Source of the DNA: CALODL01 sp942492115
GTDB lineage: Bacteria > Planctomycetota > Phycisphaerae > UBA1845 > CAIVHJ01
Assembly (NCBI GenBank): GCA_942492115.1
Contig: CALODL010000021.1
Location: forward strand, 124,001 to 188,000
DNA length: 64,000 bases
Reading direction: 5' to 3'
In this document: one piece after another, positions 8,001 through 16,699 of the stretch
Numbering within the stretch: position 1 is the stretch's first letter
Layout: the number at the start of each line of letters is the position of its first letter
The notes under the pieces: model-generated
Seen by the model: the letters and a program-made list of their open reading frames with translations, nothing else
Database searches by the model: none
What the model was told of the DNA's origin: nothing
Made by a program: the position numbers and the translations under genes

Positions 8001-10472
8001 CCACTCGACTGCAACGATGGCAACCCGTGTACCGACGACAGCTGTGTCGCGGGCGCATGCCAGAACACCAACAATACCGATCCGTGCAACGACGGTGATG
8101 CCTGCACATCGAACGACACCTGCGCCGGCGGCGCCTGTGACGGCACACCCCTCGACTGCAACGACGGCAACCCGTGCACCGACGACAGTTGTGTCGCGGG
8201 CGCATGCCAGAACACCAACAATACCGATCCGTGTAACGACGGTGATGCCTGCACATCGAACGACACCTGCGCCGGCGGCGCCTGTGACGGCACGCCCCTC
8301 GACTGCGACGATGGCAACCCGTGCACCGACGACAATTGTGTCGCGGGCGCATGCCAGAACACCAACAATACCGATGCGTGCAACGACGGTGACGCCTGCA
8401 CATCGAACGACACCTGCGCCGGTGGCGTCTGTGACGGCACGCCCCTCGACTGCGACGACGGCAATCCATGCACCGACGACAGCTGTGTCGCGGGCGCGTG
8501 CCACAACACCAACAATACCGATCCGTGCAACGACGGTGATGCCTGCACATCGAACGACACCTGCGCCGGTGGCGCCTGTGACGGCACGCCCCTCGACTGC
8601 GACGATGGCAACCCGTGCACCGACGACAATTGTGTCGCGGGCGTGTGCCAGAACACCAACAATACCGATGCGTGCAACGACGGTGACGCCTGCACATCGA
8701 ACGACACCTGCGCCGGTGGCGTCTGTGACGGCACACCCCTCGACTGCGACGACGGCAATCCATGCACCGACGACAGCTGTGTCGCGGGCGCGTGCCACAA
8801 CACCAACAATACGAACCCGTGCGACGACGATGATGCCTGCACGACCGGCGACACGTGCTCTGGCGGAAGCTGCACCGGAGCCATCACGCCTTGCGACGAT
8901 GGCAACCCGTGCACGGACGACGCCTGTGTCGACGGTTCGTGCGTGTTGACCAACAACAATGCCGACTGCGACGACGGGGACGTGTGCACGGAGAATGATT
9001 TCTGCTTTGAAGGCGCCTGCACGGGCCTGCCGGCATCATGCACCGATAACGATCCCTGTACCGTAAACGACACGTGCACGGATGGAGTGTGCAGCGGCAC
9101 GGCGATGATCTGTGACGATGGCAACATATGCACCGATGACACCTGCATCGATGGCGTATGTGTCAACACGAGTAACGCCGCCGCATGCGATGACAGCGAC
9201 GACTGCACCGAGAACGACGTCTGCTCGGGCGGATTCTGCAACGGCGAAACGGTTGTGTGCAACGATGACAACCCGTGCACGGATGACAGTTGTGTGGCCG
9301 GTGTCGGCTGCGTGTTCGACAGCAATACGGCCACGTGCGACGACGGTGATGCCTGTACGACGGGCGACGTGTGCATCGACGGCTCGTGTGCTCCAGGCCT
9401 CGCTGTCGTCTGTGACGATGGCAACCCGTGCACGGATGATGGTTGTGACATGCTCACCGGCTGCATTGCTACGTGCTCCGCCGCCGGCGGCCCATGCGAT
9501 GCAGGCGATGGCCCGGGCAGCGGTACGTGCAACGGCATCTGCGGTTGCAATGCCATCGGCCCGAACTGCCTGACCAACGCCGACTGCCATGATCAGGACA
9601 ACAACGGCATCCGCGACGATGCGTGCGTGTGGTGGTCCTGCGATGACGGAGTCTGCACGGGCATCGATATCGTCTTCGCTGACATGGGCGGCCCGTTCGG
9701 TGAGTGCCCGGTCGACGGCGTCGCCGATGGCAACGACCGCTTCCATGCACTGAACTGTTTTGGCAATATCGACCCGAATGTTCCACCGCCGTCGGATTAC
9801 CCCTGCGAAGAGGCGGCGCCCGTGGCCTTCGCTGTCGATCCCGTCGGACCATTCGGCGCCTGCGCCCCGGATGGCGTCTGCGACGGCAACGATGCCTTTG
9901 CGGCACTGAATGCCTTCGGTGGGACGAGCAGTTGCAGTTGCCCTCTGGATGATCCAGCCCCACAGTTCGATCCGGGCGTCGAGATCGTCGACCACACGAC
10001 CGTCATCATGGCGCCCGCTGCGATCAACGCCCACGCCGGCGACATCGTCGAGGTCGACATCCTGCTCGGTCACGCGGTCCGCGATTTGCGCGGTTACCAG
10101 CTGCACCTCGACATCCGCGGCGGCCGCAGCGGTGATGTGGAACTTATCGACATCGTCATCGAGCAGCGACGTGACGCGGCTCTGGCGGGGCTGCCCACCT
10201 GGCAGGCCGCCAACATCAAAACGGCCCAGGTCGTCGTGGGTACCGATCAGCCCGGAATCTTCGCCGCAGCGAACAGCTATCTGGCTACTGTGGTTGTACG
10301 AATCGACCCCGACGCCACGGGAGAGTTTAGAATAGATGTATTGAGCGACTGGACGGATCCGACCCAGCGTACATACCTGTTCCCGACACGACCGCATCAG
10401 GCGGTAGCCATCGACGGCACCAGTCCGGTCGAGATTCGGGTGCAGCGAGGAGTGCGCCGCCTGCGTCGTTGA
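5016..10472 (+). CDS. Giant secreted metzincin protease with P-domain and Cys-rich repeats
   Basis: An 1818-residue protein. Signal peptide at residues 1-24; propeptide-like region to about 200; then an M12-type metalloprotease domain with the metzincin zinc site HELGHLWGAFH (His353, Glu354, His357, His363) and a Met-turn-like NTMNPG. A pre-peptidase-like beta domain (about 460-590) follows, then a P/Homo-B domain (about 600-750: IPDSDPGNPL, HTWVGDLVVTLEHNGT, GNWTLTLADF). Residues about 760-1490 are Cys/Asp-rich CxDGxxCTxxDxC repeats, eight of them nearly identical. The end has two calcium-loop segments (PDGVCDGNDAFAALNAF) and a beta domain shared with 10531-12732. A GAGGAT site lies 7 bases before the ATG. 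Likely an exported, calcium-stabilised protease; the substrate is unknown. Confidence 0.85.
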   Translation: MTIPRVLLIALLSVCVLGAAQSSAPPHKSRRGGLINLRDATPLAKDVLGLRRVDVLTLQPVVDDAGQVHLDLAIDGVPERITLEPYSNRSSSKYEVLVQHSDGSITSAKPGPVTTYRGTISGVNGSLVAATLDDTGITARIRYSANKEYWLEPLVRHAGVIPGTHALYTPDDVLPHGRSCATEVRKHLAQRDGVRLATGGGACIAELACDADVEYFNDYGTVPATEARINAVMNAVNMQYESEVGITHQITTILVRTANPDPYTSTDAETRLCEFITEWTNNQGSIQRDVAQLFTGVEIDSTTIGIAADIGGSGICVNSGSCTGGPFGPLGSYCMSQSDFNGNFGCATDLSAHELGHLWGAFHCSPNCPGNTMNPGITCANTFGGTSIASITAYRDTRFCLDGDCSCDVACAAGSTSENEPPCAPDYDDTTNGGCNSTVPVWSALSPGQTVCGESGTFTVGGNDSRDTDWYQFTLAQGSIVSWCVEAEFPVLFGFVDDGGGGDCANAAFLTSTTGAPCQLECITTTLAAGTWTAFVAPEIFTSIPCGSTYNATLELLGACCDGPTCAIASQTECASQGSSYLGDGTDCESTSGSPTTYQQTVNQSIPDSDPGNPLVTILNVPDAVTIGDVDIALEIPHTWVGDLVVTLEHNGTSVTLIDRPGLPDIDPTFGCSSNNYDATLDDEGAGGAIEDLCLGNDDTLPTSPPNYTPSNSLSAFDGLDSSGNWTLTLADFASPDPGSLTEWSLIITAQGPNPCDGGDLCAGVDCSAFDDDCAVGVCNAADGMCSQDTASFNGVECRAAAGPCDVAEACDGVSATCPSDGFATGPCDDGDPCTDNDTCLGGACVSTPISCDDSNPCTDDSCVAGVCQNTNNTDPCNDGDACTSNDTCAGGACDGTPLDCNDGNPCTDDSCVAGMCQNTNNTDPCNDGDACTSNDTCAGGACDGTPLDCDDGNPCTDDSCVAGACQNTNNTDPCNDGNACTSNDTCAGGACDGTPLDCNDGNPCTDDSCVAGACQNTNNTDPCNDGDACTSNDTCAGGACDGTPLDCNDGNPCTDDSCVAGACQNTNNTDPCNDGDACTSNDTCAGGACDGTPLDCDDGNPCTDDNCVAGACQNTNNTDACNDGDACTSNDTCAGGVCDGTPLDCDDGNPCTDDSCVAGACHNTNNTDPCNDGDACTSNDTCAGGACDGTPLDCDDGNPCTDDNCVAGVCQNTNNTDACNDGDACTSNDTCAGGVCDGTPLDCDDGNPCTDDSCVAGACHNTNNTNPCDDDDACTTGDTCSGGSCTGAITPCDDGNPCTDDACVDGSCVLTNNNADCDDGDVCTENDFCFEGACTGLPASCTDNDPCTVNDTCTDGVCSGTAMICDDGNICTDDTCIDGVCVNTSNAAACDDSDDCTENDVCSGGFCNGETVVCNDDNPCTDDSCVAGVGCVFDSNTATCDDGDACTTGDVCIDGSCAPGLAVVCDDGNPCTDDGCDMLTGCIATCSAAGGPCDAGDGPGSGTCNGICGCNAIGPNCLTNADCHDQDNNGIRDDACVWWSCDDGVCTGIDIVFADMGGPFGECPVDGVADGNDRFHALNCFGNIDPNVPPPSDYPCEEAAPVAFAVDPVGPFGACAPDGVCDGNDAFAALNAFGGTSSCSCPLDDPAPQFDPGVEIVDHTTVIMAPAAINAHAGDIVEVDILLGHAVRDLRGYQLHLDIRGGRSGDVELIDIVIEQRRDAALAGLPTWQAANIKTAQVVVGTDQPGIFAAANSYLATVVVRIDPDATGEFRIDVLSDWTDPTQRTYLFPTRPHQAVAIDGTSPVEIRVQRGVRRLRR
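7635..8810 (+). repeat. Eight tandem 147-base repeats inside the protease gene
   Basis: Eight units of 49 codons (TDPCNDGDACTSNDTC... to ...CQNTNN) follow one another with no spacer. Units 5-6 and 7-8 carry the same variant residues (N for S in DDNCVAG, TDAC, GGVC, CHNTNN), so a 294-base dimer was itself duplicated recently. Each unit has eight Cys and many Asp, consistent with disulfide-bonded calcium-binding modules. Confidence 0.9.
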
Positions 10473-10530
10473 GCGCCCGATCCCAGGGTGCACGTGACAC
10501 GGTCACGCTTCAGTACTAAGGGGACACTGA

Positions 10531-12732
10531 ATGACAGCGTTTACCGCGCGATGGACTTGTGCGCTGGTTCTCACGATCGGCGGGCACACGATGGCCCAGA
10601 CACGGACGTTCCTGGCCCTCGACGGCCAACAGGGTACGGCCCCGACCAGCGGGTCGACAGAGATCGTCATGGTGCCAGGAACGACCGCGACCCTGATGGT
10701 GTGGATCGAAGGCAACACGACGGGACTGCTCCTGGGCGGCTATCAGGTTATCCTGCCTGACACGGCCACGCCGCTGAGTACGGCCGGTGGATCAATCCAT
10801 TATGTCGACAACGCCCCGGGCGCCGGCAACGGTGACTCGATACGAGTCGATACGCAGCGCGGCGACTGGGTCTATGCCCTGACCTCGCGCACCCCACCCC
10901 TGTACAACGAGACGCCGACCAGCGGCATCTTCGGCGTCATCTACAACGCGCAGCCTGGCACGGGCGTCGATTTGACCGATGGCACGCATGTTCCGCTGCC
11001 GGGCGGTATTCACTATCTCGCGGAGTTCGACGTGGCCGTGTCCAGCGATGCGTGCGGCGCCTTCGAGCTGCCCTTCCATTTCGCCCCGCCGCCGAGCACA
11101 TCATTCTTCGATCCGGAAGGTGGCGAGTATGTCATCGACGAATTTCAGTCGCTGATCATCGACACAGTCTCCGGCCCAACCAACGATGCATGCGCCGACG
11201 CCGCGTCAGTGATCGACGGGACGTATGTCCTGGATACCGTGTGTGCAACGACCGACGGGCCAGACCAACCCGGGCCACCCCCGGATGGTTGCCAGCAGTT
11301 CGGGCTGGCAACGCACGTCCACCGCGACGTGTGGTACGAATACGTTGCACCGTGCACCGGTACTTTAACCGTCAGCACGTGCAATTCCGCAGACTTCGAT
11401 ACCCGGATCGCGTTGTACGATGGCCTGTCTCCCTGCCCACCCGAACCGGACGACCTGCTCACGTGCAACGACAGCATCTTCGGGTGCCTGTTCACCGCCG
11501 AGATCAACACACCGACGATGATCGGCACCACGTACCTGATTCGCATTGGCGGACCGACACCCGAAGACAGCGGCGCGGGCGCCTGGTCGATCACGTGCAC
11601 GCCGGCGTGCCCCGTCGGCCTGCCGGTCAACGATCCCCGGATCCTGGCCGATTGCGGCGCACCCAACTGTATGGACGTCGGATGTGACCTGGAACTCGGC
11701 TGCGTATTCTTCCAGCAGCCTGGCGGCGGACCGTGTGACAACGGCGATCCGTGCGTGGTCAATGACACGTGCGATGCCAACGGCCAATGCATTGACGGCA
11801 CGTGCGATTGCACGACCATTGCCGACTGCGCCGATGTCGACCACGATGGGGTCCGTGACGACGGCTGCACGTGGTGGGCCTGCGCGAGCAACGTGTGCAC
11901 GAGCACGGCCGTGGTGTTTGCCGACATGGGCAGCCAATTCGGCGCATGCCCTCCCGATGGCACAGCGGATGGCAATGACCGTTTCCAGGCCCTGAACTGT
12001 TTCGCCAATGTCGATCCCAACGCTCCTGGTGAATTGTTCCCGTGCGAAGACGCTGCGCCTGCGGCATTCAATGTCGATACGGGTGGCCAGTTCGGATCGT
12101 GTGCTCCAGATGGGGTCTGTGATGGCAATGATGCTTTCGCCGCGCTGGCCGCCTTCGAGAACACCACAACCTGCACGTGCCCGTCGGGTGGACCTGCACC
12201 GGCCGCCCCACACATGCCCCTCGAAGATATCGCCACGATCTCACTGCACGCAACCCGCGCACACGTTGATCCTGGCGGACTTGTCGATGTGCTCGTGTAC
12301 TTGATGACCCCATTGAAGGAATTACGCGGATACCAATTGCACGTTGGTGTGGCAGGCGGATCGCGCGGCGCGATCGAACTCGTTGACATATCGATTCAGG
12401 ATTCTGCTCGGGACCACCGCACACGCCCCACGATCGGGAGAGCGCACCCGGTCGACCACACGCAACATGTGTTCGAAGATCGGCGCTATTGGGATGCCTA
12501 CAACACTCAGACCATGCAGATGCTCGTTGGTCTGGACGGGCGCGGAACGGCAGTCGCGAAGGGTTACCTTGCGACATTCACGTTTCGAGCATCCGAGAGC
12601 GCGAGCGGTACCTTCATCATCGAACTGATGGCGGATCATCGCGACCCGACCCACAGGACGTTTCTGTTCAGCAACGTGCCTGGCACTCGGATCGGAGTGA
12701 AGAGCACACCACTTCGCATCCGCGTCGAGTAA
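10531..12732 (+). CDS. Secreted modular protein, paralogous ends to its neighbours
   Basis: A 733-residue protein with a signal peptide (to about AQTR, residue 24). It has three recognisable parts: an N-terminal beta domain like that of 3575-4732; a middle PPC-type domain (about residues 210-355, NDACADA, DVWYEYVAPCTGTLTVSTC, ADFDTRIALYDG); and a C-terminal block (about 470-733) like that of 5016-10472, with ADMG-QFGACPPDG, DGNDRFQALNCF, PDGVCDGNDAFAALAAF and ELRGYQLHV. The last block resembles EF-hand loops followed by a cohesin-like sandwich. AAGGGGAC precedes the ATG. It seems to have arisen by shuffling modules of the two upstream genes. No enzyme motif seen; probably a surface or matrix protein. 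Confidence 0.75.
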   Translation: MTAFTARWTCALVLTIGGHTMAQTRTFLALDGQQGTAPTSGSTEIVMVPGTTATLMVWIEGNTTGLLLGGYQVILPDTATPLSTAGGSIHYVDNAPGAGNGDSIRVDTQRGDWVYALTSRTPPLYNETPTSGIFGVIYNAQPGTGVDLTDGTHVPLPGGIHYLAEFDVAVSSDACGAFELPFHFAPPPSTSFFDPEGGEYVIDEFQSLIIDTVSGPTNDACADAASVIDGTYVLDTVCATTDGPDQPGPPPDGCQQFGLATHVHRDVWYEYVAPCTGTLTVSTCNSADFDTRIALYDGLSPCPPEPDDLLTCNDSIFGCLFTAEINTPTMIGTTYLIRIGGPTPEDSGAGAWSITCTPACPVGLPVNDPRILADCGAPNCMDVGCDLELGCVFFQQPGGGPCDNGDPCVVNDTCDANGQCIDGTCDCTTIADCADVDHDGVRDDGCTWWACASNVCTSTAVVFADMGSQFGACPPDGTADGNDRFQALNCFANVDPNAPGELFPCEDAAPAAFNVDTGGQFGSCAPDGVCDGNDAFAALAAFENTTTCTCPSGGPAPAAPHMPLEDIATISLHATRAHVDPGGLVDVLVYLMTPLKELRGYQLHVGVAGGSRGAIELVDISIQDSARDHRTRPTIGRAHPVDHTQHVFEDRRYWDAYNTQTMQMLVGLDGRGTAVAKGYLATFTFRASESASGTFIIELMADHRDPTHRTFLFSNVPGTRIGVKSTPLRIRVE

Positions 12733-12774
12733 TCATGCAAGGACCTGCTGACAGCGCGCTGCGTGCGCGCCGAT

Positions 12775-15441
12775 TCAGCCGGTACTCTGCATCGCCGCAG
12801 CAATTCCGTTGATACTCGAGAACAGGGCCGGCCTGAATTCAGCCTGCGCGTCGTGCTCAACCGCACGCTGGCGCCTCAACAACTCCATCTGCAGCAGATT
12901 CAGCACGTCGGTGTAGCCATTGCGCTCGCGGATCGAGGACTGAATGACAGGGTTATTGTCGAGCAGGTCCTGTTGGTTGGTGATCAGCAGAATGGCCTGA
13001 CGGGTGCGCTCGTACTCTTGTGCGATGCGGTCGTACAGTGACACGGACGCCAATTCATCATAACAGCGCGCAATCGCCAGGCGGGCACGAGCCATCTCCT
13101 GCTGGGCATTGTCGATCAGGGTCCGAAAGCATTCCCATTCACGATACCATCGCGTGAAGGTCGCGCGGGCGCCCTCGTCATCCGACATCACGGCCTGCAA
13201 TGCCGTCCCAACACCGTACCACCCGGGAACGTTGAACCGCATTTGCGTCCAGGCAAATACCCAGGGGATGGCCCGCAGGTTCTCGAAATGCACCGAACCG
13301 CTCGTCCGTGCAACGGGCCGCGAAGCGATGGGCAGCGCGCTGATCTGCGCGATGGGCGACGCTTCGGTGTACCACGCCCAGAACGCCTTATCGTCGATCA
13401 ACGCCCGATACGCAGCCATGGCGAGGGATGACACACGGTCCATCAACTGCCGATCGGCCGCAGGCAGTACATCCGGTTCGGCCGTGACCTCGGCCTGAGC
13501 AACCAGCATAGCGCTGGTCAACTGTTCGAGATGACGGTGGGCAATCTCAGGCAGTGCGTAGCGGAACGAGATCACCTCTCCCTGTTCGGTCATGCGAATG
13601 CGGCCGCTGCGGCTGTCGCGTGGCGTTGCCATGATCGCGCGACTCGAACGTCCGCCTCCGCGTCCGACGGTGCCACCGCGACCGTGAAAAAATCGAAATT
13701 CGACGCCCTGGGCCCGACACACCCGCGCCAACTCGGCCTGGGCATTGTGCAGCAACCAACCTGACATGAGGTAGCCGCCATCTTTATTGCTATCGGAGTA
13801 ACCAAGCATGACTTCCTGAAAGCCACCGCGACGTTCGACATGCTGGCGGTACGTCGGGTGCGTGAGCATGGCCTCGAGCAATTCCGGCGCACGCTGAAGA
13901 TCGTCGATGGTCTCGAATAACGGAACGATATCGAGGTCGGCGGTTCCGGCCGCGCGCAACAAGAGCATGACCTCCAGCACATCACTCACCTGGTGGGCCA
14001 TGCTGATGACGTAGCTACCGATCGCATCATGATCAACTCTCCGCGCGTCGGCCATGACCCGCAGAACGGCAAGCAGGTCCTCGGTCGGTGCGGACGCGTC
14101 GACATCCGTAGAGGGCGCCACTCCGGCCTCGAGCACTTGCGCCAAGACGGCAACACGGCCAGCCTCGTCAAGATCGATGTAGTCCGGACACAGCTTGGAC
14201 CCGACGAGCAACTCCTGAACGGCCTGCTCGTGGACAGCACTATGCTGACGAATGTCGAGCGCGGCCAGGTGAAAACCGAAGGCCCGCGCCTGGATCAGCA
14301 ACTCGGCCAGTCCGCTCGACTCGACGATGTCCGCCAGCCTCATTTCGCGCAGACATCTAGCGAGTAATTCCAGATCCGCGACCAGCTGATCCGCATGGTA
14401 TGCACTGTCGCCGGTTGCCAGGCCATCGAGTTGCCTGCGCATGTGTTTGATCTTGAGCCTGAACGGTTCGTGCCGCAACCTGGCCATGGTGGCCTCGGAC
14501 ACGGTATCTGCGAGTTCATCGGGATGCACGGAGGCGGTCAGCTCACCGGGCACATCCATGCGCCGTTCCGACAGACTCAAGCACTGGTACAAATCGCCAA
14601 GCTTGTCGTTGTACAACGCGACGGCCGCAGCGCGATGCAGTTGCAGACTCGAACGCGTCAGCTCGGAGGTGACCCGTGGATTGCCGTCACGATCACCGCC
14701 GATCCAGGTCCGGTAACGCACGATAATTGGCACGTCCACGGTCGCCTGATAGTACGTCTGCACGGCGTTCACCAGATCGCGATGGATAGCGGGAACGGCA
14801 TGCCAGATCGAACTGACCAGGAAATAGAGTGAGCCCTCGATCTCCTCGAGGACGCCCAGCCGTTCAATGCGCACCTCGTCGGTACCATAAAGCAACAACA
14901 CGTTCTGCAGAATATCCGTCTCCAGCCGCTGCCGGCCGGGGGATTCGACCGGTGCGACAAGGGCCAGCAAACTGTCCGTGATCTCACGCTGCTTGAACAG
15001 CAATGTTCGGCGCCGTGACTCGGTTGGATGGGCAGTCAGAGTCGGCTCGACGTCGATATGGCCAAGGATGGCCAGGACGTCGCGTAGACCCAGCCCCCGC
15101 GCCTTGAGGCCGCCCACGGCTTCTGCGATCGATTCGGATCGCGGCTGATACGTCGTCGCTTCACGTTGCCGCCTCCGGTTGATCCGCACTATTTCGACCT
15201 TCTCAGCTTGATTGCGCAGATGGAAACGGAGCGTAATCGATTTGATCAACTCGCGGATGTCGTCGAGCGACAACTGTGTGATCCTCGCCCGCGCCCCGGC
15301 AAAGCCGCTCTCGGCCTCGCGACGGCACAAAGCGACCAGGTCCTCGGAAAGCTGAGTGTGCCCCGGAGGGCCGAGTCTTTCGAGAACGTCGGCCAGGATG
15401 CCGTTCAACAATTGGATATCACGATCTAGTTCAACTGACAT
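12775..15441 (-). CDS. ppc: Phosphoenolpyruvate carboxylase
   Basis: An 888-residue protein of normal length for bacterial PEP carboxylase (PEP + bicarbonate to oxaloacetate and phosphate, cytosol). All landmarks are present: LTAHPTE with catalytic His138, RTWIGGDRDGNPRV, LGYSDSNKDGGYLMSGW, FFHGRGGTVGRGGGRSS, MTEQGEVISFRYA and a C-terminal IAAAMQSTG. Its usual role is anaplerosis. It follows the phosphonate operon on the same strand after a 145-base gap, which makes it a possible last gene. Both pathways draw on PEP, so the neighbourhood may be meaningful. No strong ribosome site is visible at the chosen ATG. Confidence 0.95.
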   Translation of the reverse strand: MSVELDRDIQLLNGILADVLERLGPPGHTQLSEDLVALCRREAESGFAGARARITQLSLDDIRELIKSITLRFHLRNQAEKVEIVRINRRRQREATTYQPRSESIAEAVGGLKARGLGLRDVLAILGHIDVEPTLTAHPTESRRRTLLFKQREITDSLLALVAPVESPGRQRLETDILQNVLLLYGTDEVRIERLGVLEEIEGSLYFLVSSIWHAVPAIHRDLVNAVQTYYQATVDVPIIVRYRTWIGGDRDGNPRVTSELTRSSLQLHRAAAVALYNDKLGDLYQCLSLSERRMDVPGELTASVHPDELADTVSEATMARLRHEPFRLKIKHMRRQLDGLATGDSAYHADQLVADLELLARCLREMRLADIVESSGLAELLIQARAFGFHLAALDIRQHSAVHEQAVQELLVGSKLCPDYIDLDEAGRVAVLAQVLEAGVAPSTDVDASAPTEDLLAVLRVMADARRVDHDAIGSYVISMAHQVSDVLEVMLLLRAAGTADLDIVPLFETIDDLQRAPELLEAMLTHPTYRQHVERRGGFQEVMLGYSDSNKDGGYLMSGWLLHNAQAELARVCRAQGVEFRFFHGRGGTVGRGGGRSSRAIMATPRDSRSGRIRMTEQGEVISFRYALPEIAHRHLEQLTSAMLVAQAEVTAEPDVLPAADRQLMDRVSSLAMAAYRALIDDKAFWAWYTEASPIAQISALPIASRPVARTSGSVHFENLRAIPWVFAWTQMRFNVPGWYGVGTALQAVMSDDEGARATFTRWYREWECFRTLIDNAQQEMARARLAIARCYDELASVSLYDRIAQEYERTRQAILLITNQQDLLDNNPVIQSSIRERNGYTDVLNLLQMELLRRQRAVEHDAQAEFRPALFSSINGIAAAMQSTG

Positions 15442-15586
15442 GCTGATAAGGATCGGTTATTCGTGGGAGAATTGCCAGCCGCGCACTCGGGCACGGTAGC
15501 GGAGGGGAACATTCCGACCTTCGGGCTTGGAACGCAGGAAGCAAGCGTCGCAGCCGATCGTAGCTGGCGGAGTGACCAGACAGAGC

Positions 15587-16699
15587 CTAGTGTATCGTAC
15601 GCAGGGCCTCGACCAGGGCCTCCCGATCCATCTGGCATGGACCGTTCGCCAGCCGTTCGGAATTCACACCCGCCGCGATTTCGGGAATGGCGTCCGCAGG
15701 GATATCGAGATCAGACAATCTGGTGGCGATGCCGATGTGCTGCAGGATGTGCTCGATCCGAGCGGCAGCCCCGGTGGCATCACCCTCTCCCAGAATGGCG
15801 TTCATCTTGTCAAAGGTAGTCTGCATCTGAGAACTGACACACGCTGCCGCGTTCAGACGATACATCAGCGGCAATGTCACCGCGACAGCCTGTCCATGGG
15901 GCACATTCCATCGGGTCGTCATGATGTAGGACAACGCGTGGCAAGCTGTGGTCTGAGCCGCATCGATAGCCCGACCCGCCAGGTGAGCAGCTTCCGCGAT
16001 TGCGGCGCGGTCTGCACCGGTCGGCTTGACGACAGCTGCCTCGAGGTGATCGACCAGCAAGCGCAGGGCGTCCAGCGAGTGAACGCGTGAATTGGGAGTG
16101 GCCCGGACGCTCCAGGCTGATTCGATGGCCTGAGTCAGTGCGTCGGCACCGCTGAGGGCGGCCTGGCGCGACGACAGGCTGGCGGTCAGATCGGCATCCA
16201 CGATCGCCACCGCCGGACGGACACCGACATGCGCAATCGAATGCTTTACGCCGTCGACGTACATGACCGCGAAGTGCGTGGCTTCAGCGCCGGACCCAGC
16301 AGTGGTCGGCACCGCCCACACGGGCACCGGCACGGCAACCCAGTCCCCCTGCCACGCGGTCGCAGGGTCAGGCTGAACTGCGAGACCCGCGATGAGCTTG
16401 GCTGTATCGATGGCGCATCCTCCGCCCACGGCGAGAACGATGTCGGGCTCGAACCGGCATGCCTGTTCGACTCCCCGCATCACGGCGCTGAGTGTCGGCT
16501 GCGGATCGAGGTCATCGAAATGCTCGACCTGCACTCCGCTGAGCATCGTAGCAACATGTGTGGCCGCAGTACTGGCCACGAACGATGACTTGCCGGTCAC
16601 CAACATGATGCGCTCGACATCCGCATGGCACAGCAGATTGCCCAGAACGTTGAGTGTCCCCGGACCAATGAATGTTCGTTGTGTTGTACATGTGATCAT
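15587..16699 (-). CDS. Iron-containing alcohol dehydrogenase, probable phosphonoacetaldehyde reductase
   Basis: A 370-residue protein of the iron-dependent (group III) alcohol dehydrogenase family. The nucleotide-binding motif is GGGCAIDTAK, and metal-binding His residues lie in a CHALSYIMT...VPHG segment. Directly downstream of PEP mutase and phosphonopyruvate decarboxylase, such enzymes (PhpC type) reduce phosphonoacetaldehyde to 2-hydroxyethylphosphonate with NAD(P)H. That product is the substrate of the oxygenase encoded at 19305-20678, so the pathway is continuous. The start ATG overlaps the ppd stop as ATGA, showing translational coupling. Specificity is inferred from context; the fold assignment is firm. 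Confidence 0.85.
   Translation of the reverse strand: MITCTTQRTFIGPGTLNVLGNLLCHADVERIMLVTGKSSFVASTAATHVATMLSGVQVEHFDDLDPQPTLSAVMRGVEQACRFEPDIVLAVGGGCAIDTAKLIAGLAVQPDPATAWQGDWVAVPVPVWAVPTTAGSGAEATHFAVMYVDGVKHSIAHVGVRPAVAIVDADLTASLSSRQAALSGADALTQAIESAWSVRATPNSRVHSLDALRLLVDHLEAAVVKPTGADRAAIAEAAHLAGRAIDAAQTTACHALSYIMTTRWNVPHGQAVAVTLPLMYRLNAAACVSSQMQTTFDKMNAILGEGDATGAAARIEHILQHIGIATRLSDLDIPADAIPEIAAGVNSERLANGPCQMDREALVEALRTIH

Noticed and set aside
7635..8810. Regular repeats that might be a CRISPR array
   Set aside because: Units of 147 bases follow without unique spacers and stay in the reading frame.
7136..9577. Long minus-strand frames (813 and 516 codons) and another plus frame over the protease gene
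   Set aside because: They only mirror the 147-base repeats of the real gene in other frames; no signal, start site or family.
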